Positions 1 through 11,264 of a DNA stretch of 64,000 nt are shown here, piece after piece (the first letter of the stretch is position 1; each line of letters starts with the position of its first letter). The position numbers and the translations under genes are program-made. Under the pieces are notes generated by a model. The model made no database searches. It was not told where the DNA came from and worked only from the letters and a program-made list of their open reading frames with translations. Source of the stretch: Ailanthus altissimus (Eukaryota > Streptophyta > Magnoliopsida > Sapindales > Simaroubaceae); contig OX327695.1 of NCBI GenBank assembly GCA_946807835.1, positions 27,448,501 to 27,512,500 of the forward strand, in the 5' to 3' direction.

Positions 1-544
1 AATAATTTCGGAAGTTATTCTTTAGTAACCTAGATAGAAAAAATGATTTAAACTAAATAATTTTGAAATCATACCTCAATAGTAAAGCAAAATTATTTAC
101 GCAAAAATTACCAAAAACTTAAGCAACAAACATAAAATGCATTAAATATAACTAATTAGGATGCATTTTAAAAGTTTAGTAATATACTTTTTACTCTGTC
201 ATTCTAGAACTAGAATGCGTCTCAAAAATGCATAAATAAACATTTTACTCACGTCATTCATGATGAATTATTTTTATTAGAGAACAAAGTGATAACAAAA
301 AAATAAATAACACTAACATTATATATCAACTATTCTCCCCCTAACCAAATTGAGTCAGTGTCCTTAATGTCAAAATATAGAAAGAGTAATGTATATAAGA
401 TATCACCTGAAACATTTTTTATTGAAAATTAAACCTGTAACAAAATAAAATAAGCCACACAAAATGCTTAAAAATATATAAAAGTAGATAAGCTATAGAT
501 GAAGCGTCAAATCTATCTTGCGTTTCTTTTCACTATCATCGGTA
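1..544. other. AT-rich non-coding stretch
   Basis: I see no gene, RNA or recognisable repeat here. The sequence is AT-rich and directly adjoins the 3' end of the LOG pseudogene. Confidence 0.5.
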
Positions 545-1190
545 TACTAATCTATCTAACGCATTGTTGGATCAGATAGATGTATAAAAGCTTGTAATTC
601 ATCGAATAATTAATCAACAGTTGAAGCAGAAATGAGGATCTGTCGTGCTGTAGATGAGACGAACTGTTTTTGCACCGCATAGTTAAGAAAAAATAACAAC
701 TCATTATAAAAACCATTAATATTTAACAAAATAATAGGTTTTTGGTGGATTTACAATTGTGCCCATGAGACAATTTAAAAAATTTCTTCTAAATTTCTGA
801 AACCTTTAGGTAGTGCTATGAAGGCATCAACATTTCGAAACATAAAAGACATTCACTCATGCATTGATGATACATGTAACTCGTCCCTAATTATTTTTCC
901 TACAATATTTTCAATAGTTAGAGCTTTCGGTATGATACCTAATACTCGACTGTCTTTATTTTGTGCAGTTGTTACCACACATCTCATTAATCCAAGACTA
1001 CATCTCTCGTATATTAAATGATTTTTTTCGCTCAACTAACACCTTACCAAGGATTTTTGCTGCTTCTACAAACTCTTTAGTTTTTTCAGGGTTGGATCCA
1101 CAAAAGACACAAATTTTTGTGAATTTACGAGTTGATGTTCCTTCTATTATACACCCACCCTCTCTCTTGAATAATTTTGAGTTTGTATGA
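545..1190 (-). pseudogene. LOG-type cytokinin riboside 5'-monophosphate phosphoribohydrolase, intronless pseudogene
   Basis: Intact LOG enzymes release active cytokinin bases from their nucleotides in the cytosol. Read on the minus strand, the pieces match the family in order: an N-terminal KICVFCGSNP block, then SLGLM, VLGIIPKAL, SSMHE, VDAFIALPKGF.NLEE, and near the end SSTARQILISAS. These pieces occupy different reading frames and are separated by stops, so no product is expected. The catalytic GGG segment is replaced (YERC for YGGG) and the PGGYGTLEE motif is degraded to PKGFRNLEE. Plant LOG genes normally have several introns, but here the blocks are contiguous across about 600 bp with none visible. 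This suggests a processed retrocopy, although no poly(A) tail or flanking duplication was found. Family assignment is confident; the retrocopy origin is inference. Confidence 0.8.
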
Positions 1191-2199
1191 AGATGTAGAA
1201 ATAATGCAATATATTTATAGAGCCAAAAGGTGTTGTTAAGTCACATAGGTTGTTGGCTTAAAATGCAAAATTTTCAAAACGTTTGAGGTTGAAATGAAAC
1301 ATTTAAAAACAATAGCTACAATAAATATGTACAAGTAGTTATGATTGTGGCTCATATCTTCCTCTGGTTTTACATCCAGAAACGGCTTTAACGCCCTCTA
1401 TGGATCAGGGATAGGCTTCCCATCTAATTTTCTTATAAATTGACAAATAAGGTCTTTTAAAGTCAGATTCATGAGATTGTACTGCTCATATTATTTAGGA
1501 ATATATCCCATAATTCACGAATTATAATATGCATATATCCACTAGAATGCGTCTTAAGAGTCAATAAGATATCATCTAAAGACTTCTTACTCAGGTCATC
1601 CTTAATGAACCTAATTTTATTTTCATGATTTATAGACACCATTCCTAAAGTGCGGCAACATGTGTTGCAAGTCATGCGTGCACACTTATAACAAACGCTT
1701 AATCATTTTGCTCTTCATTTTTTTGCAAAAGAGTTTTTACCTAAGCCAAGCATGTAGAAAATTAATGAGTTTGAAAATTCACCTGTCAATCGAACTTTGG
1801 CTTCAATTCACCAATGTACATCAACAGGTTCATAATCATTAATAACTTTAATCTTTCACATCTTGCTTGATAAATTTCTTTAAAAAATTTTGAGGCAATA
1901 AGAAAAAACGTTTTTTTTAAATTCTTTAGAATGTCATCTATTTCTTTTTAGAAAGGAAGAAGACGAGAAGGTATCATTAATTATGAAAAAATAAAAACCT
2001 CGACTTGAAACAGTCATGGAGTACCGTTATCTATCACTTAACTGGGGTGCAAAATAAAACTTTAACAAAAATACTAAATTAACCTACAAGTAAAAACAAA
2101 AAAATATATATAAAGTTAGAAGAAGAATAAATTTATATAAAAATATAAATATGTAAAATAAATATTAATTGGTCTCGTAACAAGGGTCAAATAGGGACA
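1191..2199. other. Unassigned stretch between LOG pseudogene and gypsy element
   Basis: There is a 68-codon open frame on the minus strand at 1469-1675, and short open patches follow it at lower coordinates. I do not recognise any of them. The 3' LTR expected for the neighbouring gypsy element should lie here, but no copy of its 5' LTR is visible. Confidence 0.4.
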
Positions 2200-2219
2200 T
2201 AAATTCTTTATGAAAAGCT

Positions 2220-3129
2220 TAGTTTTCTAAAAATGGCTTGAGTCTTTACCCATTTACCTTAAACACATTACCATCCCTAGAATTTTCAATGTCAATTATT
2301 TCATAAGGGTACACATGTTTCACAATAAAATGGTCACTCCATCTTGATCTTAATTTTTTAGGAAATATGTAAAGTCGAGATTTATAAAGCAAAACCTTAT
2401 GACCAGTATCAAATATTTTTCTTTCAATTTTTTTATCATAAAAAGTTTTGATTTTAGCTTTTTAAATTTTCGAATTATCATATGCATCATTTCTCAATTC
2501 TTTAAGTTCATTTATTTGTAATTTACGTATCTATCTAGTAGAATTAAAATTTGCACTAAAAGTTTTAATGGCCCAGTAAGCTTTATGCTCAAGTTCCATA
2601 GGTAAGTGACAAGATTTTTCATAAACTATCCTATAAGGAGACATACCCAATGAAGTTTTAAAAGTAGTTCTATAAGCCCACAGTGCATCATTAAGTTTTA
2701 AAAACCAATCTTTGCGATTTGGGTTTATAATTTTTTTAAAATTTTGTTTTATCTCTCTATTTGCTAATTCAACTTGTCCACTTGTCTAGGGATGATAAGG
2801 GGTGGCAACTTTATGAGTAATACTATATTTTCTCATTAATGTTAATGACCTATTACAAAAATGCTTACCCTCATCACTTATAATGGCTCAGAGATTCCAA
2901 ATCAACTTAAGATATTTTCTTTCAAAACTTTCATGACTGTTTTATAGTCATTATTTCGACATGGAATAACCTTAATCCATTTTGAGACATAATCTACTGC
3001 GACTAAGATATATGTAAATCCAAATGATAACGAAAATGGTTCCATGAAATCTATCCTCCAACAATCAAAGATTTCAATAACAAGAATGTGGTTTAAAGAC
3101 ATCATGTTTCGTTTTGAAATGGATCCCAA
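2220..3129 (-). pseudogene. Gypsy integrase region (pol, broken)
   Basis: The best open piece (2902-3129) carries the start of the integrase core, with IDFMEPF and LVAVDYVSKW around the first catalytic aspartate. Further towards 2220 the minus strand still resembles the integrase C-terminus, with a DSRL.FPKKLRSRW-like patch near 2340-2380, but with stops. It joins the transposon cDNA to host DNA in intact elements and is non-functional here. Confidence 0.75.
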
Positions 3130-3573
3130 ATTTTGTCAATTTTTATACGTTATACAAAATACATGTATATCTTTAAATAAAATGGGCCAATAAAATTCAC
3201 ACTGCATGATTTTTGTAGATGTTTTATTTGATGAGAAATGTCCCTCACATGCTTTAGAATGATAAAATTCAATAACTTTACTTACCTCATTATTGGGTAT
3301 GCATCTTTAAATTATTTGGTCACGATAATATTTGAAGAGATAAGGATCATCCCAATAAAACTTTCTTATATCAATTAAAAATTTCTTTTTATCTTAAGCA
3401 TTCCATTGAGATGGCATTTCTCCTGTTACAAAAAAATTAACAATATTAGCATACCAAAGCATTGTAACAGTAGAAATTAAAATTTTATTGGGAAAAGAAT
3501 CATTAATGGGTATTATTTATGTTGATGAATCTGGTGCGAGTCTTGATAAATGATCTACAACAACATTCTTAGC

Positions 3574-3966
3574 TCATTTCTTATCATTGATAGTGATATT
3601 AAACTCTTGAAGCAATAGAATCCATCGAATCAGTCTTGATTTTGCATCCTGTTTTGACATTAAGTACCTTACAGCAGCATGATCAATAAACACAACAGTT
3701 GAAGAACTAATTAAGTAAGAACGAAATTTGTCTAATGTAAATATTACAGCAAGTAGTTCTTTTTTAATTGTTGTGTAATTTATTTGTGCACTATTTAAAG
3801 TTCTACTTTCATAATAAATTACATAGGATTTAACTTCCTTTCTTTGTCCCAATACAGCACCAATAGCGTAGTCACTAACATCACACATGAACTCAAAAGG
3901 TAAAGACCAGTAAGGAGATTGTATGATAAGAGCAGATGTTAAGAGGTCAATTAATTTTTTAAACAA
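3574..3966 (-). pseudogene. Gypsy RNase H domain (pol, broken)
   Basis: This 130-codon open piece has the classic retroelement RNase H layout: EFMCDVSDYAIGAVLGQ, then YYESRTLNSAQINYTT and KELLAVIFTLDKFRSYL. In active elements it degrades the RNA strand during cDNA synthesis. It lies directly after the reverse transcriptase remains and is cut off from them by stops. Confidence 0.85.
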
Positions 3967-5181
3967 ATCTTGACACTATTGAGTCTACTCAAATGATACA
4001 TCTTTTGCTAAGAGGTTTAGATATAACACTGAAATTTTTTATGAATCTCCTATAGAACCAGCATGTCCTAAAAAGGATCAGACTTCTCTGACTATTTTTT
4101 GTGGAGGCAAATGTGTAATGAGTTCGACTTTTGCCTTATCCACTTCAATTCCTTTATAAGACACTACATGTCCCAAAATAATTTCAGAAATAACCATGTA
4201 ATGACATTTTTTTTAATTCAACACAAGACTCTTTTCTTCACATCTTTTTAAGACCCTTTCTAAGTTTTCAAGACAATTATCAAAAGAATTTTCAAATACA
4301 GTTAAATCATCCATGAAAACTTTTAAATAATACTCAACCATGTCACTAAAAATACTTAACATACATCTCTAAAATGTTGTTGGGGCATTACAAAGTCCAA
4401 TGGGCATTCTTTTAAAAGCAAAGGTCCCAAAAATGCATGTAAATATAGACTTTTCTTGGTCCTCTAGTACTATAGAAATTTGATAATAGCCAGAATAATC
4501 GTCTAGAAAGTAATAGTAGGGATGTCCTACTACTCTTTCTATAATTTGATCAAGGAATGATAAGAAAAATGGTTTTTTTTAGTAGCCAAGTTCAACTTCC
4601 TATAATCTATGCACATCTTTCAACTAAATGAGACTCGAGTTAGTATTAACTCACATTTGTTATTTTCAATGACTGTGATTCCAGATTTTTTTGGTACTAC
4701 CTAAAAAACTTACCCATTTACTATCTGAGATAGGATAGATGATTCTCATTTCAAGTAATTTAAGAACTTCAGCTCTCACTACCTCTTTCATATATAGATT
4801 TAATCTCTTTTGATGTTGTTAGAAAATTTTGACATTATCCTCTAGGTGTATTCTATGTGTGCAAATCAAAGGATTAATGTCGTTTATGTCTTTTAAAGTC
4901 CACCAAATTGTATTTTTATGCATTTTTAATAGTTCAATTAACTTATCTTCTTGTTCACTTGTGAGTGTAGAAGAGATTACCACCAAGTAAGTTTGTTTCT
5001 CTCCAAGAAATGCATATTTCAGTCCTTCAGGCAGAGGTTTTAACTTCAACTTTGAAATTTCGTTATATTTATCCTTATTTTCTCCTAATTCTTTAAACTT
5101 TGGTTTCCATCCTTTATTTCCAATCACCTGTGCATAATCAAGTAAAGAACAAATGTTAGAGATTTTAGGATCTAATTGCAT
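3967..5181 (-). pseudogene. Gypsy reverse transcriptase region (pol, broken)
   Basis: The open piece at 4819-5181 is the linker that precedes the RT fold and ends in the typical CTHRIHLED stretch. Lower down, the catalytic box survives as FMDDL near 4300-4310, where the usual form is YxDD. A SKWVS patch near 4715 is followed by a frameshift. Multiple stops make it inactive. Confidence 0.8.
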
Positions 5182-5238
5182 ATTTGACTCAAATGAATTT
5201 ATTAAACATATTTTTAAAGGATCGGTAGAACTCCCTTT

Positions 5239-5811
5239 TTAAATATGATCCTCCACAATCTTTTCAATCATATTGGTTTCTTCACTTTCATCCTCCTCCT
5301 CATGTGGTTGCTTACACATATTGAAAACATTGAGCTTAAGTGTCATGTTTCCAAATGAAAGTTTCATTACTCTATTCCTACAATTAATCAAAGTGTTAGT
5401 AGTTGCTAAAAATGGATGACTCAAAATAACAGGTATCAGATTACATTCTTTAATAGGTTTTGTGTCCAAGACAACAAAATTCACAGGATATGTGAATTTA
5501 TCAACTTGAACTAAAACATCTTTCATTGTCTCTCTTGATACTTTTATTGATCTATCGACAACTAAAAGAGTTACAGAAGTTGATTTTAACTCATCGAGAT
5601 TGAGCTGCTGATAAACTGAATACGACAGTAAATTCACATTACCACCAAGATCAAGTAAGGCTTGTTCAATTTCATGACTTCCAATCATACATGAAATTAT
5701 AGGACAACCAGAGTCTTTATATTTCAAAGCATTATTATTCTGAAGAATAGTACTTACTTGTTTAGCTAAAAATACTTTCTTTTTTACATTCAGTTTTTTT
5801 TTACTGTGCAT
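5239..5811 (-). pseudogene. Gypsy aspartic protease domain (broken polyprotein piece)
   Basis: This 190-codon open piece carries the retropepsin active-site stretch ALLDLGGNVNLLSYSVYQQL. DLG is the form usual in plant Athila/Tat-type proteases. It lies between the gag remains and the RT region. The open length is unusually good for this element, but there is no intact frame on either side. Confidence 0.85.
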
Positions 5812-5843
5812 AAATCCTTCAAAAATTTTGCATAAGAAGGAAC

Positions 5844-7530
5844 CTATTTAATAGTATCCAATAAAGGAATATTAACTTTTACCTGTTTGAAAATTTTAAG
5901 ATTGTGATTCATCTTCTTAGTATTACCTAATGCATGAGAAAATAGGGATGGAGGTAAGGGTTTGGTTTTTTCTTCATTAGGTGTAGGTTCAATGTTTTTT
6001 TTAACCTCAGAGATTGATTTATCATTCTCATGAGGTTCAAGAATGTCTTTTTCAACAATTTTACCATTCCGAAGAATGATAACCTCTTTAACTTGATTCA
6101 TGTGTTGGCTTCCTGAACTACATGTATTTGAGTTATGTTGTCCTTTAAGGTTTGGTTGTGGCTGAGAAAAAAAATTTCTTTTCTCATGAATGTTCAATGC
6201 GGATGCAAATTTAGTAAAAGTATCTTTCAAATCAACAAATGTTTGAACATTTTGAGAATTAATAGACTCTTGCTTTTCAATGAATTCATGCAAAGTTTTT
6301 TCAAGATTTTTCTTAGGAGGTGGGGCATATGTTGCATAACCTTGATGGTTTTAAAATTTTTGATGTAGTTGGAAAAGTGGTTGTGAAGCTTGTGCTTGAA
6401 TGTCATTCTTCTAACTAAATTCGGGTGATTTCTTCATCCAGAATTATAGTTTTGTGAATATGGGTTATTGTTTAACCGATTGAACGTATTTAGAACGTTG
6501 GTTTGTTCATGGAGACATTCCCTAAATGCAGGTAAAGTTGGACAATCATTGGTAGAGTGATCATGAGTTTCACAAATGTGACACACAATTTCTTGAACAT
6601 ATTTTAATTTACCACTCTTTTTTATTTCTAAGGTTTCGACTTTTCTAACTAAGGATGCTAATTTGGCTTAAAGGTCATGGTCTTCCCTAAGATGATAAAT
6701 ACCCCAACTAGATGTAGTGGTTTGATTTTTGTTAGGTGCCTCACAGGTACCAGCAGTATCCCAATTTTGAGCATTTTCTGCTAGTAAGTCTAGATAGTTC
6801 ATTGCCTCTTCTGGGTGTTTGTCATCAAATGTTCCATTACACATCATTTCTACTATTTTTCTAACTTGGGGTGTTAAGTCCCCATAGAAATTTGAGACTA
6901 ATCTCCATATTTCAAAGCCATGATGGGGACAGGTATTAAGTAATTATTTATACCTTTCCCAATATTGGTAAAGGGTTTCTCATGGTTTTTGGGCAAAAGT
7001 GGTAATTTATCTTTTAAAAGAATTTGTTCTATGGGAAGGAAATTTTTTTTTAGGAATTGTTGTTGCATCTCATCCCATATAGAAATGGATCATGGTCTAA
7101 GGTTTTCTAGCCATGTCTTAGCTTTATCTTTTAAAGAAAAAGGAAAAATTTTAAGTCGAATTGTGTTTATGTTATAATTTTGGTCATTATACGGGTTATA
7201 CATTTTTTCAAATTCTTTTAAATGTAAATAAGGGTTCTCTGCATCTAAACCATAAAAAGTGGATATAAATTGGATAATTTTTGGCTTAAAATTAAAATGT
7301 ATTGCATCCGGAGGAAAAATTAAGCAAGATAATGCACCGGTTCGTGTAAGGTTCATGTAGTCTCTAAGTGTTATAGGTTGGTTATGGTCATTATGTTGGG
7401 CCTGATTGTCCCCTGGGTCTATGAGTTCTTCAATTTGATTTTCGATCATAGTGTTAATTAGTGAAGAATAAGAAGATGAAGGAGAATACAACAAATTATC
7501 AAAGAAAATTCCAAAATTACCTTTCACCAA
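5844..7530 (-). pseudogene. Gypsy gag region (nucleocapsid, broken)
   Basis: The piece at 7090-7530 is a retrotransposon gag domain, with FYGLDAENPYLHLKEFEK and FPFSLKDKAKTWLENL near its end. Around 6545-6600 the minus strand carries one CCHC zinc knuckle (CHICETHDHSTNDCP, spacing C-x2-C-x4-H-x4-C). A further open piece (5844-6293) leads towards the protease. Stops and frameshifts separate the parts. Confidence 0.8.
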
Positions 7531-7810
7531 ACGATAAGAATCAGAATTTCGAAACTAACCGCTCATATAAAGAAATAAAATAAAATACAATAAAAATAAA
7601 TAATACAAATAAGAGAAAATAAAATAAAATATTAAACACAGGCAAATAAAATAGGCAAAACTAAAACTAAAATAAAATAAAGATAAATAATTAGAAGTTA
7701 GATTAGTAATACTAGATTAGTCAATATTAGATTATATAATAAAAAGTTAATAAACAAAATAGTATGAGGCTTAGCCTTCCATGAAAATAAAACAAAAAAA
7801 TGTTAATTTT

Positions 7811-7831
7811 ACTTTTTCGGCAACGGCGTCA
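7811..7831 (-). other. Primer-binding site, tRNA-Asp type
   Basis: On the minus strand the sequence TGACGCCGTTGCCG follows the LTR end after a few bases. It matches the 3' end of plant tRNA-Asp with one change (the usual form is TGGCGCC). It fixes both the element's orientation and the inner edge of the LTR. Confidence 0.75.
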
Positions 7832-7837
7832 AAAACT

Positions 7838-9250
7838 TGAAATGTTCAGAATATATGAGTTTATTCTCAAGTACAAGATTATCGAAGTAATAAATAACCC
7901 AGTGAGAACAGGGTCGATCCACAGGGAAATAGAATTAAAATTACAAACTATAAATACTTTAAAAACAATTAATACAGTATAAGATGTTTGCAAATATTAA
8001 TTCAATTAATCAATTCAAATAAAAGTAAAGGTTAGAAGGATCCACTCTTGGCATAAGAAGTAACTCTTTTTATAACTTAATTACAATCCTAACATAAAGG
8101 AGGTTCTAACCGGAAGATATAACAACTAAAGTTCATCACTATTTATATATTAACTAGTATTTATTGCTTTCAATTATTATACACTAAATCTTATAAATAG
8201 GTTCAAGTATTTATTATGTCAATCTTTATATTTGTCTACAATAAATCAAAACTCCCACTTTACAAGAAATGGTATATACGTCAAATGTTATAAATGGTTT
8301 CAAGTTTTTATTGTGCAAACTATAAAAATTGTCTATAATAAATCAAGAGGCACCGCTTTAGAATAAAGTGTATTAATATTACAAACAAAATAAATACATC
8401 ATATATAAATTTGCATAACTTAAGAATAAAGCATTAAATTCATTAATAAGAGTTAAGTATATCTTATTACCTTGCCAAGAGTTTCACCCTTTTACCTTAC
8501 CATAAAGAAAATTACTTGAACATAATAAAACTTAAAAAAAAAATGAAAGAAGAGATAACATGACTTTAGAATAGTAGACAAGATAAATAATATTACAAAG
8601 AGATAATGCAAAAGACAAGTGTTTTGAACTAAAATCTAACTCTCTAATTATATCCTTTGGGCATAAACATGCTACCTATTTATAGAAAAATATGGATAAA
8701 TCGAGATAAATGAAGAGGAAACCACTTGGATGATAAAAGTCAAGAATGGTGGCAAATAATTTACATTAATTATCATTAATACTCCTACTTGATTATTCAA
8801 ATTGAAATTGATGTGATCCGAATTAGCTGTCACTCAAACGATCAAAGTTGTAGATAAGTCTCTTATATTTCTAAATTGAGTTGTCTCATACGTATTCGAT
8901 ACATATTTCTATAGTTATGGGTCAAATGCTGATGACTATTTAAACTGGACTTGTACTGCAGATTATTTCTGTTCTAGGCTATTTTCACCCTCTAAACGCT
9001 TAAATTTCAAATGCTTTGTGAAATACAATATGTTAGCCCATTAAGTCAGCTCTTAACAGGATTAAGAATTACTCTAATTGAATCCTTAGGTAGAAAGTTA
9101 TGTCTATTTTACCAAACTTACCACAAAATAGTTAAAAGCTAATTAGGTACAATATTGTAAACATACTTAAGTCAAGGAGGTTGAAGACACTAGTAATACA
9201 AAATAATAATGTAAAACTCTTATTAAAGGTGTAATTTCAAGTGTTCATCA
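7838..9250 (-). repeat. 5' LTR of the gypsy element
   Basis: The plus-strand copy starts TGAAATGTTC and ends CATCA, so it has TG...CA ends, and it abuts the primer-binding site at 7831. Its length of about 1.4 kb fits Athila/Tat-like LTRs. The outer limit (9250) rests on the TG/CA rule only, because no second LTR is available for comparison. Confidence 0.6.
8186..8385. repeat. Diverged tandem duplication inside the LTR (about 100 bp x 2)
   Basis: Two adjacent blocks share the order TTATAAATRG, TTCAAGT, TTATT, TCTACAATAAATCAA (second copy TCTATAATAAATCAA) and a final run resembling CTTTA.AA.AAA. They are about 100 bp each and clearly diverged. Confidence 0.6.
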
Positions 9251-10591
9251 TCTCTATGATGAGAATCTGGTTAGAAAAGAAGTAAAAATGTGTTTATAAT
9301 GAAGGGAGATAAACCTTTCTTTCTTTATGTGTTTGTTCTCCTACTATTTGGGTATCACCTAGAGTATTTGAATGGGCATTTTTTCATCATCCCCTCATTT
9401 TGTGTTTTTCTCTCATTTTTATAATATTGATCTTCGGAGGATATTTTGGATATTCTACCTCTATTGTGCTTCTGTCATACGCCAAATATCATTCTGCAAA
9501 TCTTCCTCTGGCACGCTTCTGACTCTGTTTCTGCTATGCTTCTAACACACGCCAAATATTCTTTTGCAGATCTTCCTCTGTCATGCTTCTGACTCTACTT
9601 TTGTTACACGTTAGGTATCTTTCTGACTATGTTAAGCATAATTTTAGCATATTCCTTATGTCCGTCTTTGCTGGTGGATTTAGTTAAGTGCAAGGCTAAG
9701 CATGATCTGCTCGAGTCAGTCTTCTGGTAGCCTCTTCCCATTCGATTCGAACGTGATCCGAGGTCTTCCTAAAAGCTGGTCTTTTAGTTACTTCACTGGT
9801 TATATATAGTCGACTTATTAGGCAGATAGTCATTCTAATGTTTGTTCTAACCCGGTTTCTTCGTTTGATCATGTGGGTGTCAAGACGAACCAATTTGGTC
9901 AGTGTGTAAAAGGTGGTCTTGGTCGTATCTTGGCCGGTTTTACTGAGCAGGTGTTTTAAGTCGCCGATCAAGTTCTCTGAATCTGAGCAGATTTTGTGTT
10001 GTCCGGCCTTGCTAAGACTTGGTCCAATAACTGTCATTATAAATTTATCTTCGGAGTAAGTTGTTCTGCAATGAGTGATAGATTCTGAGGAGGGCTATCT
10101 TATAAGAAACACCTTGGGGCGGGGGGACAACTTTAATTTAATTTTTATAACAATATACTACAATACCATGTGAAAAAGATTAATTTTAGTTACGAAGAAC
10201 AAAAAAAGAGTAGTAATTGTGTCTCATTTGTACTTGAAATTTAGAGGTGTCTCATCTCTGATTCATTGTATTTTTTAATTTTTGAAATATGACTTTTTTA
10301 GTCTAGGTCAAATAATAATTTTTTTCTTTTTAAGTAACTTCTTTTTTTTTTTTGTAAGCTTTGTATTTATTTTTTTGAAAAGGTTTTTTTTTTTTTAGTG
10401 GACCGACTTTTTTGGTGTAGAATATGATTGATTTTTTTTATCTTTACAAAAATTTATATTTCTTTTTTTATAGGATTTACTTTCTTAATATAAGATATTA
10501 TTAATTCTCTTATTTATAAAAATATGTGTTTAAATATATGTTAATAAATAAATATAATAATTTATTTTTATATTTAATTTCAGTATTTGAA
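9251..10591. other. Stretch with minisatellite and an unrecognised open frame
   Basis: It holds the 68-bp tandem repeat listed separately and a 113-codon minus-strand open frame (10037-9696) that I do not recognise. The minus strand near 9805-9815 has a TATATATAA box inside a low-copy-looking block, so this may be part of an old LTR; that is only a guess. The part from 10120 to 10591 is AT-rich with poly-T runs. Confidence 0.35.
9468..9605. repeat. Minisatellite, period about 68-70 bp, two copies
   Basis: Two adjacent units share ACGCCAAATAT, then CTTTTGCAGATCTTCCTCTG (first copy slightly different) and GCTTCTGACTCT. A third, weaker start (GTTACACGTTAGGTATC) follows. Confidence 0.7.
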
Positions 10592-10600
10592 AAAAAAATA
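10592..10600. repeat. Target-site duplication, left copy (MULE)
   Basis: AAAAAAATA directly precedes the left end of the element and recurs directly after its right end (18117-18125). Nine bases is the normal Mutator target duplication. The A-run leaves the exact limits uncertain by one base. Confidence 0.75.
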
Positions 10601-11030
10601 GGGAAAAGTTCACAAATAGCCTTTAAATTATTTTATTATTTTATTTTAACCAAATATAAAATGGTTATACTTTATTAGCCAAATAATTTAATTTTGGACA
10701 AATTTATCCTTATATCAAATTTATAACTTCGTGTTTTTTTTAAGAAACTTTAAAGAAATAGCTTACCGAATATTTTTGAAGTTATTATTCTGAAAATCAA
10801 AGGGTTGCTGAGGATCGCTTCGAATCAAATCAAAGAAATAGCTCGGGTAAATTTTCTAAACTTGTTAGAAATTAGATAAATTTACATTTGAAGTTAAAAG
10901 TAGTTGTTATTAACCAACTAAATGAGTTAGAATGGTATAAACGGCGTTGAAATCTGGCCAAAAATAAGTTTTGGAGTGTGTTTGGCGAAAACCAGACGGC
11001 GGTCGCTGCAGCGGCCGTCAATTTAGTCAT
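10601..11030 (+). repeat. Left terminal inverted repeat of the MULE
   Basis: It starts GGGAAAAGTTCACAAATAGC. It aligns, with many differences, to the reverse complement of the right end: TTCACAAATA, then ATTTTAACCAA, TTTATTAGCCAAA, TTTTGGACA, and finally GAATGGTRTAA and CAGACGGCGG. The similarity runs for roughly 430 bp. Confidence 0.85.
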
Positions 11031-11170
11031 CGCGGGACACATCTCGGGCCCGAGATGGCCCCGCGGCGCCCACATTGTGTGCATCTCGGGTTCGAGACGT
11101 GCCTCTGCGATGCGCACATAGTGCGCGCCGCGGGGGCACGTATCGGGCCCGAGACAGCCCCGCGATGCGC
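10990..11170. repeat. GC-rich palindromic subterminal repeats, left end
   Basis: The motif CATCTCGGGCCCGAGATG is a perfect palindrome at about 11038-11055. Variants recur at about 11085 (CATCTCGGGTTCGAGACG) and 11140 (TATCGGGCCCGAGACA), with CCCCGCG and GCGATGCGC boxes between them. The CpG density contrasts sharply with the flanks. Subterminal arrays of this kind are candidate transposase-binding sites. Confidence 0.75.
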
Positions 11171-11264
11171 ATTTGTTTTATTTTTAAATATTTTATCGTT
11201 TTAAAAAATTTTACTAAATTTTTCATTTGTGAACTTTTCCTAATCTTTTTTTTTTTCAGGTCAT

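Larger units (their letters stand above)
2200..9250 (-). mobile_element. Decayed Ty3/gypsy retrotransposon, Athila/Tat-like
   Basis: On the minus strand the order is LTR, primer-binding site, gag, protease, reverse transcriptase, RNase H and integrase, which is the Ty3/gypsy order. The primer site matches the tRNA-Asp type used by plant Athila/Tat elements, and the integrase wording (IDFMEPF, YILVAVDYVSKW) also fits that branch. The reading frame is broken many times by stops and frameshifts. Only the 5' LTR is recognisable. The left limit is drawn where integrase-type coding similarity stops and is approximate. No chromodomain or envelope-like frame was seen. Confidence 0.85.

Noticed and set aside
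853..1035. 60-codon minus-strand frame as a short intact gene
   Set aside because: It is the middle third of the LOG pseudogene; the matching N- and C-terminal parts lie in other frames.
1469..1675. Minus-strand open frame as a cytochrome P450 fragment
   Set aside because: Only a weak resemblance to the segment before the I-helix (ELWDIF); no second motif supports it.
9696..10037. 113-codon minus-strand open frame as a host gene
   Set aside because: No domain, signal or homology was recognised, and it lies in repeat-rich DNA; kept only as an unassigned stretch.
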